A DNA stretch of 64,000 bases, taken from assembly GCA_000027065.2 (NCBI GenBank), contig FN543093.2, positions 2,856,074-2,920,073 of the forward strand, in the 5' to 3' direction. A program made the translations under genes and the position numbers. A model generated the notes under the pieces. It saw only the letters and a program-made list of their open reading frames with translations. It was not told the DNA's origin and did not search any database. Position 1 is the stretch's first letter; every line of letters begins with the position of its first letter. Source of the DNA: Cronobacter turicensis z3032 (GTDB lineage: Bacteria > Pseudomonadota > Gammaproteobacteria > Enterobacterales > Enterobacteriaceae). Positions 20,030-29,484 of the stretch are shown here, in pieces.

Positions 20030-20611
20030 TTAGTCTTTGTCTATACGGCTGGCGACAGCACCCTGCTGATCGCGATATTTCGCATCCTGACGGCGGTTGT
20101 ACGGGCGCTCTGCCGGGCCGGAAAGCGGCTCGAAGCTCAGCGCGCCAATCAACATGCCAGGACGCAACGCCAGGGGCAACTTACCTGAATTATAGAACTC
20201 CAGCACAATACAGCCCTGCCAGCCCGGATCGATACGGTGCGCCGTGACGTGCACCATCAGCCCGAGCCGCGCCAGCGACGAACGGCCGTCAAGCCAGCCG
20301 ACCAGATCCGCAGGCAGCGTGACGGACTCATAGGTCACCGCCAGCGCCAGCTCGCCCGGATGGAGGTAAAACGCCTCGCCGTCGTTCAGCACGATTTCGT
20401 CGCTCATGACGCGATCGAGCGCCGCGCTCACTTCATCTTTCGGGCCGCTTAAATCGATAAACGCGGCGGTATGGCCGCGGAAGGTGCGGAATTTATTGCC
20501 AAGACGCACATCCACCGTGGCGCCGTTAATGCGCTCCACCGGCGGACGCGGGGTAATCGCCAGTCGGCCTTCATCCAGCCAGGCTTCAATATCTCGGTCA
20601 CAAAGACGCAT
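20030..20611 (-). CDS. dcd: dCTP deaminase Dcd
   Basis: Converts dCTP to dUTP, the main source of dUMP for thymidylate in enteric bacteria. 193 residues, as in E. coli. The family signature [16 protein letters not shown] carries the substrate-binding serine and arginines, and the catalytic Glu near residue 138 is in GCIVLEFYN. It is a cytoplasmic trimer by family. It lies between udk (83-nt spacer with a hairpin) and asmA. Confidence 0.97.
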   Translation of the reverse strand: MRLCDRDIEAWLDEGRLAITPRPPVERINGATVDVRLGNKFRTFRGHTAAFIDLSGPKDEVSAALDRVMSDEIVLNDGEAFYLHPGELALAVTYESVTLPADLVGWLDGRSSLARLGLMVHVTAHRIDPGWQGCIVLEFYNSGKLPLALRPGMLIGALSFEPLSGPAERPYNRRQDAKYRDQQGAVASRIDKD

Positions 20612-20629
20612 TACACTCTCCTGATGTGT

Positions 20630-20659
20630 TCAGGCTTCCGGCAAACGCCGAAAGCCTGA
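20630..20659. other. Hairpin in the udk-dcd spacer
   Basis: TCAGGCTT (20630-20637) pairs with AAGCCTGA (20652-20659). An inner CGGC/GCCG stem surrounds a 4-base loop, with one mismatch between the two helices. It lacks a T-run on the minus strand, so it is unlikely to be a strong terminator. It may modulate udk-dcd message stability. Confidence 0.45.
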
Positions 20660-20694
20660 GGGTAACTTCTGGAACGGTACACGCAAAACGCAGC

Positions 20695-21336
20695 TTATTC
20701 AAAGAACTGGCTGATTTTCGCCTTGAGAATATCGATAGCGATGCGGTTCTTGCCTCCGCGCGGCACGATGATGTCGGCGTACTGCTTGGAAGGATCGATA
20801 AATTGCAGGAACATCGGGCGCACCGTTTTCTGATACTGCGTCATCACAGAGTCCATAGAACGGCCGCGCTCGTTGACGTCACGCTTAATGCGGCGCATCA
20901 GGCAGATATCCAGCGGGGTATCGACGAAAATCGAGAAATTCATCTCTTCGCGCAGACGCGCGTCGGTGAGCAGCAGGATCCCTTCCAGAATAATCACCTT
21001 TTTCGGTTCGATATGCACCGTCTGCGCGGTACGGGTGTGCTCCACGTAGCTGTAAACCGGCAGCTCGATGGGTTTACCTGCTTTCAGCATTTGCAGGTGT
21101 TGAAACAGCAGGTTGTGATCCATCGCGTTCGGATGGTCATAGTTGGTTTTAACCCGCTCCTCCATGGACAGATGACTTTGATCCTTGTAATAGCTGTCTT
21201 CTGGAATAACACCAATGTGTTCATCACCGACCTGCTCACGCAGCTCCCGATAGAGGGTACTTGCGATAAGGCTTTTACCTGAAGCCGATGCGCCGGCGAT
21301 GCCGATGATGACGCATTGATGGGACTTGTCAGTCAT
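20695..21336 (-). CDS. udk: Uridine kinase Udk
   Basis: Phosphorylates uridine and cytidine to UMP/CMP for pyrimidine salvage. 213 residues. The P-loop GASASGKS is near residues 14-21, a [10 protein letters not shown] acidic/tyrosine segment is near 45, and the uridine-kinase motif [11 protein letters not shown] is near 66. It is the first gene of the likely udk-dcd-asmA unit, divergent from dgcE. Confidence 0.97.
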   Translation of the reverse strand: MTDKSHQCVIIGIAGASASGKSLIASTLYRELREQVGDEHIGVIPEDSYYKDQSHLSMEERVKTNYDHPNAMDHNLLFQHLQMLKAGKPIELPVYSYVEHTRTAQTVHIEPKKVIILEGILLLTDARLREEMNFSIFVDTPLDICLMRRIKRDVNERGRSMDSVMTQYQKTVRPMFLQFIDPSKQYADIIVPRGGKNRIAIDILKAKISQFFE

Positions 21337-21687
21337 AAATTAGCGACCTGGTTTACATAATAAAGAGAAAAGGAAGGGTGACGCCGTCGCGTCAGACGCG
21401 GCAATTATAGGGATTTCACGAAATTGATACCAGTCGATGCTGCGATCGTGAGAATAAGTGCGCAAATTCTGTCGTCTGCGGCAGGTGAAAAGCGGTGTTT
21501 TTCGCCGTGTAAACAGGCATTAAGCGAGGCGCAGGCTCTCCGGCGCGCTTTTTATTATTCACCACAGTTAATTTATGAGCAGACGCCATAGGAATTGTAA
21601 ATTGTTTGTACTAGCATAACCGAAACATTTTTCCTGATGCGTCCGGGTATTGCACCTGACGGCAATGCCTATGCGGATTATGTGGTA
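21337..21687. other. Intergenic region between divergent udk and dgcE
   Basis: A minus-strand -10-like hexamer TATAAT lies at 21404-21409, 68 nt before the udk start; no good -35 partner is visible. The dgcE side contains GTACTAGCATAACCG near 21608-21622, which resembles a stationary-phase type -10 region (CTAGCAT). No gene or known RNA was recognised. Confidence 0.4.
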
Positions 21688-24600
21688 ATGATTAAAAAAA
21701 AGAACAAGCAGGAGCTTGCGGCCACGCCGCATCCTCTGCTGCGCTTAGTAAGCCTGGGCTTACTGACCTACATTTTTACGCTCTTTTCGCTTGAGCTGAC
21801 GCTATTCGACACGCTGCTGGCCCCGCTGTGGTTCCCGACCTCCATTATGATGGTGGCGTTCTTTCGTCACGCCCTGCGCCTGTGGGCGCCGATTGCGCTG
21901 GTCTGCGGCGCGGGCACGGTACTGGCGAGCCTGACGCTGTTCCCGGCCGCGCACCTTGAGATCTCTTATACCGCGATCAACATTGTTGAAGCGCTCGTGG
22001 GCGCAATCCTGTTGCGCAAACTGCTGCCCTGGTACAACCCCCTAAAAAATCTCAGCAACTGGATTCGGCTGGCGTTCGCCAGCGCCGTGGTGCCGCCGCT
22101 GGTGGGGGCATTGCTCCTGACGGCCATCAGCGATGTCCACATCACGCTGCGCCTGGCGCTGGTGTGGATCTTATCGGAAACCATCGGCGCGCTCGCGCTG
22201 GTGCCGCTCGGGCTGCTGTTTAAAGCGCGCTACCTGCTGCGTCATCGCAGCCCGCGCCTGCTGGCCGAAAGCCTGGCGACGCTCTGCGTCACGCTGCTGT
22301 GCAGCTGGCTGGCGCTGCACTATATGCCGTGGCCCTTCACCTTCGTGATTGTGCTGCTGATGTGGAGCGCCATCCGCCTGCCGCGGCTGGAGGCGTTCAC
22401 GGTCTTTCTCGCCACCGTCATGATGGTCTCTTTTGTTATCGCCACTAACCCGACGCTTATCGATTTGCCGCACGAAGGCGTGGTAGTCAATGCGCCCTGG
22501 CTGCCCTTTTTAATGATCCTGCTGCCCGCTAACGTGATGACAATGGTGATGTACGCCTCCCGGGAAGAGCGCAAGCTCATTACCGAGAGCGAAACGCGCT
22601 TTCGCAACGCGATGGAATATTCCGCCATCGGCATGGCGCTGGTCTCGACAGAAGGCGCCTTCCTGCAGGTTAACAAAGCGCTCTGTACGTTTCTTGGCTA
22701 TACGCCCGAGCAGCTCGCGAATATGAGCTTCCAGCAGATGACCTACCCGGAAGATCTGCATGCCGATATGGCGCAGGTCGAGAAGCTGCTGAACGGCGAG
22801 ATGAATAACTACTCGATGGAGAAGCGCTACTACACCCGCGCGGGCGATGTGGTATGGGCGCTGCTGGCGGTCTCTATCGTGCGCCAGCGCGACGGCTCGC
22901 CGCTCTATTTTATCGCCCAGGTGGAGGACATTACCGATCTCAAGCGCACCGAATGGGTGAACAAACGCCTCATGGAGCGTATTACGCTCGCCAACGAAGC
23001 AGGCGGCATCGGCATCTGGGAGTGGGAACTTGGCACCGATGTGCTCGCCTGGGATCAGCGCATGTTTGAGCTTTACGAAGTGCCGCCGCACACGCGCCCG
23101 ACCTATCAGCTCTGGAAATCGCGGTTGCTCAAAGAAGATGTCGCCCAGGCGGAAGCCACCATCCAGGAGGCGCTGCGCGCGCGCGTGCCGTTTAAGATGG
23201 AATATCGCATTCAGGTGAAAAACGGCGTGCGTCACATTCGCGCGCTGGCCAACCGCGTGCTGAATAAACAGGGCGAGGTGGAGCGGCTGCTCGGCGTGAA
23301 CATGGACATGACCGAGGTGAAACAGCTTAACGAGGCGCTGTTCCAGGAGAAAGAGCGGCTGCATATCACGCTCGATTCTATCGGCGAAGCGGTGATTTGT
23401 ACCGATATCGACATGAACGTCACTTTTATGAACCCGGTCGCCGAGAAAATGAGCGGCTGGCGTCAGGAAGAGGCTATTGGCCAGCCAATCCTCGCGATTC
23501 TGCGTATCACGTTTGGCGATAACGGCCCGCTGCTTAACGATATTCACAACGGCGAAGCCACGCAGGCCGGCACCGGCATTGAACAGGATGTGGTGCTGCA
23601 CTGCCGCAGCGGCGGCAATTACGACATTCATTACACCATTACGCCGCTCAGCACGCTGGAAGGGGAAAATATCGGCTCGGTGCTGGTTATCCATGACGTT
23701 ACCGAATCGCGCAAAATGCTGCGCCAGCTGAGCTACAGCGCCTCGCACGACGCCCTCACCCATCTCGCCAACCGCGTAAGCTTTGAAACCCATCTCAAGC
23801 GGCTGCTGCAAAGCGTCAGCGACAACCATCAGCGCCACGCGCTGGTTTATATCGATCTCGATCGTTTTAAAGCGGTGAACGATTCCGCCGGGCATGCGGC
23901 AGGCGACGCGCTGCTGCGGGAACTCGCGTCGCTGATGCTGGGGATGCTGCGCACGACTGACGTGCTGGCGCGCCTTGGCGGCGATGAATTTGGCCTGCTG
24001 CTGCCGGATTGCAGCCTGGAGAACGCCCGCACTATCTGCGAGCGCATCGTGGCGGCCATCAATGAATACCCGTTTGTCTGGGAGAGCCGTCTGCACCGCA
24101 TCGGCGCCAGCGCGGGGATTACCCTTATCGAGGCGACAAATAACCAGGCGCAGGAAGTGATGTCGCAGGCGGATATCGCCTGTTACACCTCGAAGAACGC
24201 CGGGCGCGGCGTGGTGACGGTTTACGAACCGCACCAGCAGCAGCTTCATAATGGCCGCGGCACCCTGACCGCCCAGGAGCAGCAGCGCATGATAAGCGAA
24301 CACCATCATGTGCTGATGGTGCGTCCAGTCGCCTCGCCGCGCGTGCCGGAAAGCGCCAGTTTCTGGCTGCTGTCGCTGCGCCTGTGGACCAGCGAAGGCG
24401 AAATGATAGAGGAGCGCAGCTTCCGCGCGGGGCTGACCGACCCGGAGCTGATACAGGCGCTGGACACCCGCATGATGACCGATTTCTTTCGCGATCACGC
24501 CGCAAATGTGGCGCGCAAAGGGGTCGGCGTGGCGCTGACGCTCTCCGGCGCGACGCTGTTAAACGCGCAGCGCCTTGATGCGTTGCTGGCGCAGCTTGCC

Positions 24601-25026
24601 GCCAGCCCGCTGCCGCCGCGCCTGCTGCATCTGATTATCAACAGCGAGGTGTTAATGCAGGATGCCGCGACGGCGCGCCGCCATCTGGCGCGTCTGCGTG
24701 AAGCGGGTTGCCGGGTCGTGCTGAGCCACATCGGCCGCGAGCTGGAAGTGTTTGAACATTTCTCTGCCGCCTGCGCCGATTACATCATGGTGGCAAGCGA
24801 TCTGGTGACCGACGCCCATGCGAGCCTGATGGATGAAATGCTGCTGACGATTGTGATGGGCAATGCGCGCCGTCTCGGCCTGCAAACCATCGCCGGCCCC
24901 GCCGACCAGCAATCGTTGCTGGAAACGCTTGCCAACGTCGGCATCGATCTGGTTTACGGCGAAACGGTGGCCCAGACGCAGGCGCTAACCGCACGCCTCG
25001 CCACCAGCTATTTCGCTATTCACTAA
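21688..25026 (+). CDS. dgcE: Diguanylate cyclase DgcE (YegE), MASE1-PAS-GGDEF-degenerate EAL
   Basis: Makes c-di-GMP from GTP and in E. coli drives curli expression through the PdeR-DgcM-MlrA pathway; mlrA itself is at 59882. Order: MASE1 membrane domain with 8-10 helices (residues about 10-300), three PAS domains (about 305-680), GGDEF with intact RLGGDEFG (GGDEF at residues 764-768) and an upstream RTTD product-inhibition site, and a C-terminal EAL-like domain lacking the catalytic EAL residues. I chose ATG 21688 (MIKKKNKQELAA; 1112 aa, E. coli 1105). An in-frame ATG at 21637 would add 17 residues not seen in E. coli. The stop overlaps the convergent alkA stop region by 11 bp. Confidence 0.94.
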   Translation: MIKKKNKQELAATPHPLLRLVSLGLLTYIFTLFSLELTLFDTLLAPLWFPTSIMMVAFFRHALRLWAPIALVCGAGTVLASLTLFPAAHLEISYTAINIVEALVGAILLRKLLPWYNPLKNLSNWIRLAFASAVVPPLVGALLLTAISDVHITLRLALVWILSETIGALALVPLGLLFKARYLLRHRSPRLLAESLATLCVTLLCSWLALHYMPWPFTFVIVLLMWSAIRLPRLEAFTVFLATVMMVSFVIATNPTLIDLPHEGVVVNAPWLPFLMILLPANVMTMVMYASREERKLITESETRFRNAMEYSAIGMALVSTEGAFLQVNKALCTFLGYTPEQLANMSFQQMTYPEDLHADMAQVEKLLNGEMNNYSMEKRYYTRAGDVVWALLAVSIVRQRDGSPLYFIAQVEDITDLKRTEWVNKRLMERITLANEAGGIGIWEWELGTDVLAWDQRMFELYEVPPHTRPTYQLWKSRLLKEDVAQAEATIQEALRARVPFKMEYRIQVKNGVRHIRALANRVLNKQGEVERLLGVNMDMTEVKQLNEALFQEKERLHITLDSIGEAVICTDIDMNVTFMNPVAEKMSGWRQEEAIGQPILAILRITFGDNGPLLNDIHNGEATQAGTGIEQDVVLHCRSGGNYDIHYTITPLSTLEGENIGSVLVIHDVTESRKMLRQLSYSASHDALTHLANRVSFETHLKRLLQSVSDNHQRHALVYIDLDRFKAVNDSAGHAAGDALLRELASLMLGMLRTTDVLARLGGDEFGLLLPDCSLENARTICERIVAAINEYPFVWESRLHRIGASAGITLIEATNNQAQEVMSQADIACYTSKNAGRGVVTVYEPHQQQLHNGRGTLTAQEQQRMISEHHHVLMVRPVASPRVPESASFWLLSLRLWTSEGEMIEERSFRAGLTDPELIQALDTRMMTDFFRDHAANVARKGVGVALTLSGATLLNAQRLDALLAQLAASPLPPRLLHLIINSEVLMQDAATARRHLARLREAGCRVVLSHIGRELEVFEHFSAACADYIMVASDLVTDAHASLMDEMLLTIVMGNARRLGLQTIAGPADQQSLLETLANVGIDLVYGETVAQTQALTARLATSYFAIH

Positions 25027-25864
25027 GCGGCGTCTGCCAGTCCTGAGCGTACCAGATGTGTAAAAGCGCGTAGGTGCGCCACGGCTGCCAGCGCGCGGCA
25101 TAGCGGCGGATCTGCGCGGGCGTCATCGGCGCGAAACGCTGCTTAATCAGATAGTCGTCCGGCAGAAAGATATCCGGCGCCTGCCAGCCGCGCATCGCGA
25201 AATAATTCGCCGTCCAGGGACCGATGCCCGGCAGTTGCGTCAGCGCTTTCACGCCTGCCGCCACATCCTCCGGGCAGGTGATCGGAAACCGCCCGGCCAG
25301 ATGTTCATGGGCAAGCTGGATAAGCGCCCCCGCGCGCATCAGCGGCATCCCGAGCGCTTTGAGCGTCGCAGGCTCAGCGCCTGCCATCTCTTCAGGCGTC
25401 GGAAAGCGCCAGCCGGTTCCATCCTCAAGCGGCGCGCCCACCGCCTGCACCACTTTGCCGGTCAGCTTCGCCGCCATCGCCACGCTGACGAGCTGCCCGA
25501 GAATAGCGCGCACGCCCTGCTCAAACACATCCACCGAACCCGGTAACCGCAGCCCTGGCCTGCTGGCTGCGAGCGGCCCGAGCGTCTCCAGCATCGGCGT
25601 CGGGTCGAAATCCAGATCGAACAGCCGCGCCACACGCACCTGCACCGCTTCCGCCACCGGCAGCAGGCCGTCGCTCATGTCGAGCGTCAGCGTCGCGCGC
25701 GCCGGATGCGGCGTGACGCTAAACCAACCCTGATGCACGCCGATAGCCAGCGTGCGCCGGTAGCGGCTTTCGCTCACCTCTTCAATGCCCGCCACGGCAC
25801 GATCGCTGAGAAAACGTAACATCCATGGCCAGTCGTAAGGCGGCTGATAGCGAAGCGTAAACAT
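25016..25864 (-). CDS. alkA: DNA-3-methyladenine glycosylase II AlkA
   Basis: Removes alkylated bases such as 3-methyladenine from DNA. 282 residues, as in E. coli. An AlkA N-terminal domain is followed by the helix-hairpin-helix glycosylase fold: QLPGIGPWTANYFAMRG is the HhH-G region near residue 210. The catalytic aspartate lies in FLPDDYLIKQRF near residue 238. The 3' end overlaps dgcE tail-to-tail by 11 bp. No Ada box was identified in the short upstream region. Confidence 0.97.
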   Translation of the reverse strand: MFTLRYQPPYDWPWMLRFLSDRAVAGIEEVSESRYRRTLAIGVHQGWFSVTPHPARATLTLDMSDGLLPVAEAVQVRVARLFDLDFDPTPMLETLGPLAASRPGLRLPGSVDVFEQGVRAILGQLVSVAMAAKLTGKVVQAVGAPLEDGTGWRFPTPEEMAGAEPATLKALGMPLMRAGALIQLAHEHLAGRFPITCPEDVAAGVKALTQLPGIGPWTANYFAMRGWQAPDIFLPDDYLIKQRFAPMTPAQIRRYAARWQPWRTYALLHIWYAQDWQTPLSE

Positions 25865-25999
25865 GGCGTCTCCTTTGTTGATGATTTCTAAAGCTTAATC
25901 GCTACGGCCTTTTTTTGCCTTGCGCGGTTATTCCATTTGCCGCCGACGCGACATTTCGCTAAAGTCGCCCCCCTTCTTCACGGCATGGGGAATATGTGA

Positions 26000-27352
26000 A
26001 TGTTTATCGGTTTTGACTACGGCACCGCCAACTGCTCTGTGGCCGTCATGCGCGACGGTGTACCGCAGATGTTGCCGCTTGAGCAGGGCTCGACGCTGCT
26101 GCCGTCCATGATTGGCGCGCCGGTGCGCGAGGCGATAAGCGAATGGCTTTATCGTCATCAGAATGTCGAGGCGAGCGGCGCGGAAACGCAGGCGCTGCTG
26201 CGTCGCGCGGTGAGCTATAACCGCGAAGAGAGCATCGACGTCACGCCCGGTAGCGTGCAGTTCGGCCTGAGCGCGCTGCGCCAGTACATGGACGATCCGG
26301 AAGAGGTCTGGTTCGTGAAGTCGCCAAAGTCGTTTCTCGGCGCCAGCGGGCTGAAACCGCAGCAGGTCGCGCTGTTTGAAGATCTGGTCTGCGCGATGAT
26401 GGTACATATTCGTCAGACGGCGCAGCAGCAGGCGAACGCGGAGATAGACCAGGCGGTGATTGGCCGTCCGATCAACTTCCAGGGGCTCGGCGGCGATGAG
26501 GCCAACCGTCAGGCGCAGGGCATTCTGGAACGTGCGGCGCACCGCGCCGGTTTTCGCGATGTGGTGTTTCAGTATGAGCCGGTCGCGGCCGGTCTCGACT
26601 TTGAAGCGACGCTTCGTGAAGAACAGCGCGTGCTGGTTGTGGATATCGGCGGCGGCACCACCGACTGTTCGCTGCTGCTGATGGGTCCGCAGTGGCGCGC
26701 CCGTCGCGACCGCGATCAAAGCCTTCTCGGCCACAGCGGCTGTCGTGTGGGCGGTAACGATCTGGATATCGCGCTGGCGTTTAAACAGCTGATGCCATTA
26801 CTTGGCATGGGCGGCGAAACCGAAAAAGGCACCGCGCTGCCGGTACTGCCATGGTGGAACGCCTGCGCTATCAACGATGTTCCGGCGCAGAGCGATTTTT
26901 ACAGCGCCGCCTGTGGACGCCTGCTGGCGGATTTAGCGCGCGATGCCCGCGAGCCGCAAAAAGTGGCGTTGCTGCAAAAAGTGTGGCGACAGCGTCTGAG
27001 CTACCGGCTGGTGCGCGCGGCGGAAGAGAGCAAAATCGCGCTTTCGCAGGCTCCACTCTGCCAGACCGCGCTGCCGTTTATCGAGGCGCAACTGAGCCAG
27101 GAAATCACCCAGCAGGCGCTCGCGCTGGCGCTTAACCCGCCGCTACAGCGTATTCTTGAGCAGGTCACGCTGGCGCTTGCGGCAAGCAACGAACGCCCCG
27201 ACGTGATTTATCTCACCGGCGGCAGCGCGCGTTCACCGCTGATCCGCGAGGCGCTGCAAACGCAACTGCCGGGTATTCCGGTACAGGGCGGCGACGATTT
27301 CGGCTCCGTCACCGCCGGTCTTGCACGCTGGGCGCAGGTGGTGTTTCAGTAA
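26000..27352 (+). CDS. yegD: Hsp70-like chaperone family protein YegD
   Basis: A 450-residue protein of the actin/Hsp70 ATPase superfamily, the same length as in E. coli, with unknown client. It starts MFIGFDYGTANCSVAVMRDG, the phosphate-1 loop, and has VLVVDIGGGTTDCSLLLMG (phosphate-2 loop) near residues 212-230. The adenosine motif YLTGGSARSPLIREAL is near 405. It lacks a separate substrate-binding domain typical of DnaK, so it is a shortened Hsp70-like protein. It is not in an operon with the minus-strand neighbours. Confidence 0.94.
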   Translation: MFIGFDYGTANCSVAVMRDGVPQMLPLEQGSTLLPSMIGAPVREAISEWLYRHQNVEASGAETQALLRRAVSYNREESIDVTPGSVQFGLSALRQYMDDPEEVWFVKSPKSFLGASGLKPQQVALFEDLVCAMMVHIRQTAQQQANAEIDQAVIGRPINFQGLGGDEANRQAQGILERAAHRAGFRDVVFQYEPVAAGLDFEATLREEQRVLVVDIGGGTTDCSLLLMGPQWRARRDRDQSLLGHSGCRVGGNDLDIALAFKQLMPLLGMGGETEKGTALPVLPWWNACAINDVPAQSDFYSAACGRLLADLARDAREPQKVALLQKVWRQRLSYRLVRAAEESKIALSQAPLCQTALPFIEAQLSQEITQQALALALNPPLQRILEQVTLALAASNERPDVIYLTGGSARSPLIREALQTQLPGIPVQGGDDFGSVTAGLARWAQVVFQ

Positions 27353-27361
27353 CAAGCGCCG

Positions 27362-27658
27362 TCAGACCGGGATCACTTTGCTGCCTTCGGGCAGCTCTAC
27401 CAGCAAAGAGAGCTTGCCGCCCAGCGCTTCGACATAACGCTTGAGCGTCAACAGTTTGATCTCCTTGCCGCGCTGCTCAATGGCGGCGATAGCGGGCTGC
27501 GTCACGCCCATTATCTCCGCCAGCTGCTGCTGCGAAAACGCTCTCTCTTCGCGAATGCGCGGCAGGCCGTGCTCCAGCGCGATTTGGTCAGCCATACGCA
27601 GAATTTCAGCTTGCCGTTCCGGGGAAAAGTCCGCCATTACGTCATCAAGAGTTTTCAT
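27362..27658 (-). CDS. HigA-type XRE antitoxin of a toxin-antitoxin pair
   Basis: A 98-residue helix-turn-helix protein from ATG 27658 (MKTLDDVMADFSPERQAEI). The frame extends 8 codons further upstream, but those lie in the toxin gene and are not needed. The XRE HTH is SQQQLAEIMGVTQPAIAAIE at about residues 42-61. By family it would bind and neutralise the toxin encoded just upstream and repress the operon. It overlaps the toxin gene by 14 nt, the toxin-first order usual for HigBA systems. Confidence 0.85.
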   Translation of the reverse strand: MKTLDDVMADFSPERQAEILRMADQIALEHGLPRIREERAFSQQQLAEIMGVTQPAIAAIEQRGKEIKLLTLKRYVEALGGKLSLLVELPEGSKVIPV

Positions 27659-28007
27659 TTTGTTTCTCCATCGCTTGCACATGCAGGAAGAATTCTTCCT
27701 CCGCCTGCCTGATTAACGCGTCATAAAAAAGTTTCTGGCTACGTTTATTGCCAGCGCAGAGCACCACGGCCTGCCGGGCGGCGTCGAACGCAAAAAATAC
27801 GCGCCAGGGCTCACCGCCATACTGAACACGCAGCTCTTTAAGGTTGGGATAGCGTGAACCTTTTACCGTATCCACCAGCGGACGCCCGACGAGGGGGCCG
27901 GAGCAGCGCAAAGTCCATAACAGCGCAGCGATACGATCCTGTAATCCTTCGGGCTGTTGTTGATACCAGTCGTTGAAACGATCGGTAAAAATCACCGTCC
28001 ATGCCAT
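27645..28007 (-). CDS. HigB/RelE-superfamily toxin
   Basis: A 120-residue protein resembling phage-derived Gp49-like/HigB mRNA interferases. It begins MAWTVIFTDRFNDWYQQQP. The central LKELRVQYGGEPWRVFFAFD and VVLCAGNKRSQKLFYD segments match the RelE-fold strands and the basic Arg/Lys residues used in ribosome-dependent mRNA cleavage. An in-frame ATG two codons earlier (28013) is possible, but the GAGG ribosome-binding site is better spaced (about 7 nt) from 28007. Toxin activity is inferred from family. Confidence 0.83.
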   Translation of the reverse strand: MAWTVIFTDRFNDWYQQQPEGLQDRIAALLWTLRCSGPLVGRPLVDTVKGSRYPNLKELRVQYGGEPWRVFFAFDAARQAVVLCAGNKRSQKLFYDALIRQAEEEFFLHVQAMEKQNENS

Positions 28008-28018
28008 AACCATCCCTC

Positions 28019-28034
28019 ATAAACTATAGTTTAT
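28019..28034. promoter_or_regulatory. Perfect 16-bp palindrome, probable toxin-antitoxin operator
   Basis: ATAAACTATAGTTTAT is its own reverse complement. It lies 11 nt upstream of the toxin start codon and includes a -10-like TATAGT. Position and symmetry fit an autorepression site for a dimeric XRE antitoxin. Confidence 0.75.
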
Positions 28035-28152
28035 ACCCACCGATAAAACCATACTTTAAAAGCGGTTTTAAGGCCCTGCCAGAGACGGATACCAGCGCTG
28101 CGAGACGTCTCGTAAACGTGCGCGATTCAGACACTTCTAAACGGTGTTTCAT

Positions 28153-28170
28153 ATTTCCTCCATCTTTCCG
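28153..28170 (+). promoter_or_regulatory. Candidate BaeR box upstream of mdtA
   Basis: ATTTCCTCCATCTTTCCG contains the CTCCAT core and T-rich left half of the BaeR recognition sequence (TTTTTCTCCATNATTGGC) but diverges in the right part. It is 67 nt before the mdtA start, where BaeR is expected to activate the operon. The match is partial. Confidence 0.45.
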
Positions 28171-28236
28171 CGGTGAAGGCTCACTAAACTTGTATCATTA
28201 CGCCTAATCGTTTCAGGAAAAGAAGACGTACTGCTT

Positions 28237-29484
28237 ATGAAAAGCACGGTTAAAAAGCGCGGGTGGGTCATCGCCGGTATTGTTGTGGTGGCATTGGCCG
28301 CTCTCCTCTACTGGCGTTACGCCGCAACAGAGGCTCCTTCAGGTAAAGCACAGCACGCGGGCGGTCGCGCCGCGATGCGCATGGGCAGCGCCCCTGCCCC
28401 GGTGCAGGCCGCGACAGCGCGCAGCGAGGCGGTGCCGCGCTATCTCACCGGCCTTGGGACTATCACCGCCGCGAATACCGTGACGGTGCGCAGCCGTGTG
28501 GACGGTCAGCTGATGGCGATTCACTTTAAAGAAGGCCAGCAGGTGAAAGCGGGGGATCTGCTGGCGGAAATCGACCCGAGCCAGTTTAAAGTGGCGCTCG
28601 CCCAGGCGCAGGGACAGCTTGCCAAAGATCGCGCCACGCTCGCCAATGCCCGCCGCGATCTGGCGCGCTATCAGCAGCTTGGCAAGACGAATCTGGTCTC
28701 CCGCCAGGAGCTGGATGCCCAGCAGGCGCTGGTCAGTGAAAGCGAAGGCACGCTGAAAGCCGATGAAGCCGCCGTCGCCAGCGCGCAGTTACAGCTCGAC
28801 TGGAGCCGCATCACCGCGCCGATTGACGGGCGCGTCGGCCTAAAACAGGTGGATATCGGCAACCAGATTTCCAGCGGCGACACCACCGGCATCGTGGTGC
28901 TGACCCAGACGCACCCTATCGATCTTGTCTTTACCCTGCCGGAGAGCGATATCGCCGCCGTGATGCAGGCGCAAAAGGCGGGGAAACCCCTGACGGTGGA
29001 AGCCTGGGATCGCACCAACAGCACAAAGCTCAGCACCGGCGAGTTGTTGAGCCTTGATAACCAGATTGACGCCACGACCGGCACCATCAAGCTCAAGGCG
29101 CGCTTCGCCAATGAAGATGACGCGCTGTTCCCGAATCAGTTCGTTAATGCCCGTATGCTGATTGATACCCAGCAGAACGCGGTCGTGATCCCCACCGCCG
29201 CCTTGCAGATGGGTAACGAAGGCCACTTCGTCTGGGTGCTGAACGATGACAATAAAGTGAGCAAACACACCGTCACTACCGGCATTCAGAACAGCGAAAG
29301 CGTGGTCATCACCGCGGGCCTCTCCGCCGGCGATCGCGTGGTGACGGACGGCATCGACCGCCTGACCGAAGGCGCGAAAGTGGACGTGGTGGAAGCGCAA
29401 ACGGCGGCGGATGCCGCGAAGCCTGAACGCGGCGAGCGCGCCCCGACCGACAGCGCCCGCGCGGCCAAAGGAGCGCGTTCCTGA
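28237..29484 (+). CDS. mdtA: Multidrug efflux periplasmic adaptor MdtA
   Basis: Membrane-fusion protein joining the MdtB/MdtC RND pump to the TolC channel. 415 residues, as in E. coli. An N-terminal membrane anchor or signal ([17 protein letters not shown]) is followed by the biotinyl-lipoyl half with [18 protein letters not shown] and an alpha-helical hairpin around residues 120-185. The second lipoyl half has [19 protein letters not shown] charged, alanine-rich tail ends the protein. It is the first gene of the mdtABCD-baeSR operon; its stop shares one base with the mdtB start. Confidence 0.96.
   Translation: MKSTVKKRGWVIAGIVVVALAALLYWRYAATEAPSGKAQHAGGRAAMRMGSAPAPVQAATARSEAVPRYLTGLGTITAANTVTVRSRVDGQLMAIHFKEGQQVKAGDLLAEIDPSQFKVALAQAQGQLAKDRATLANARRDLARYQQLGKTNLVSRQELDAQQALVSESEGTLKADEAAVASAQLQLDWSRITAPIDGRVGLKQVDIGNQISSGDTTGIVVLTQTHPIDLVFTLPESDIAAVMQAQKAGKPLTVEAWDRTNSTKLSTGELLSLDNQIDATTGTIKLKARFANEDDALFPNQFVNARMLIDTQQNAVVIPTAALQMGNEGHFVWVLNDDNKVSKHTVTTGIQNSESVVITAGLSAGDRVVTDGIDRLTEGAKVDVVEAQTAADAAKPERGERAPTDSARAAKGARS

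Noticed and set aside
20630..20659. Terminator between udk and dcd
   Set aside because: The hairpin lacks a T-run on the minus strand, so it is listed only as a hairpin.
22510..24498. 662-codon open frame antisense to dgcE
   Set aside because: Shadow frame; dgcE domains on the plus strand are unambiguous.
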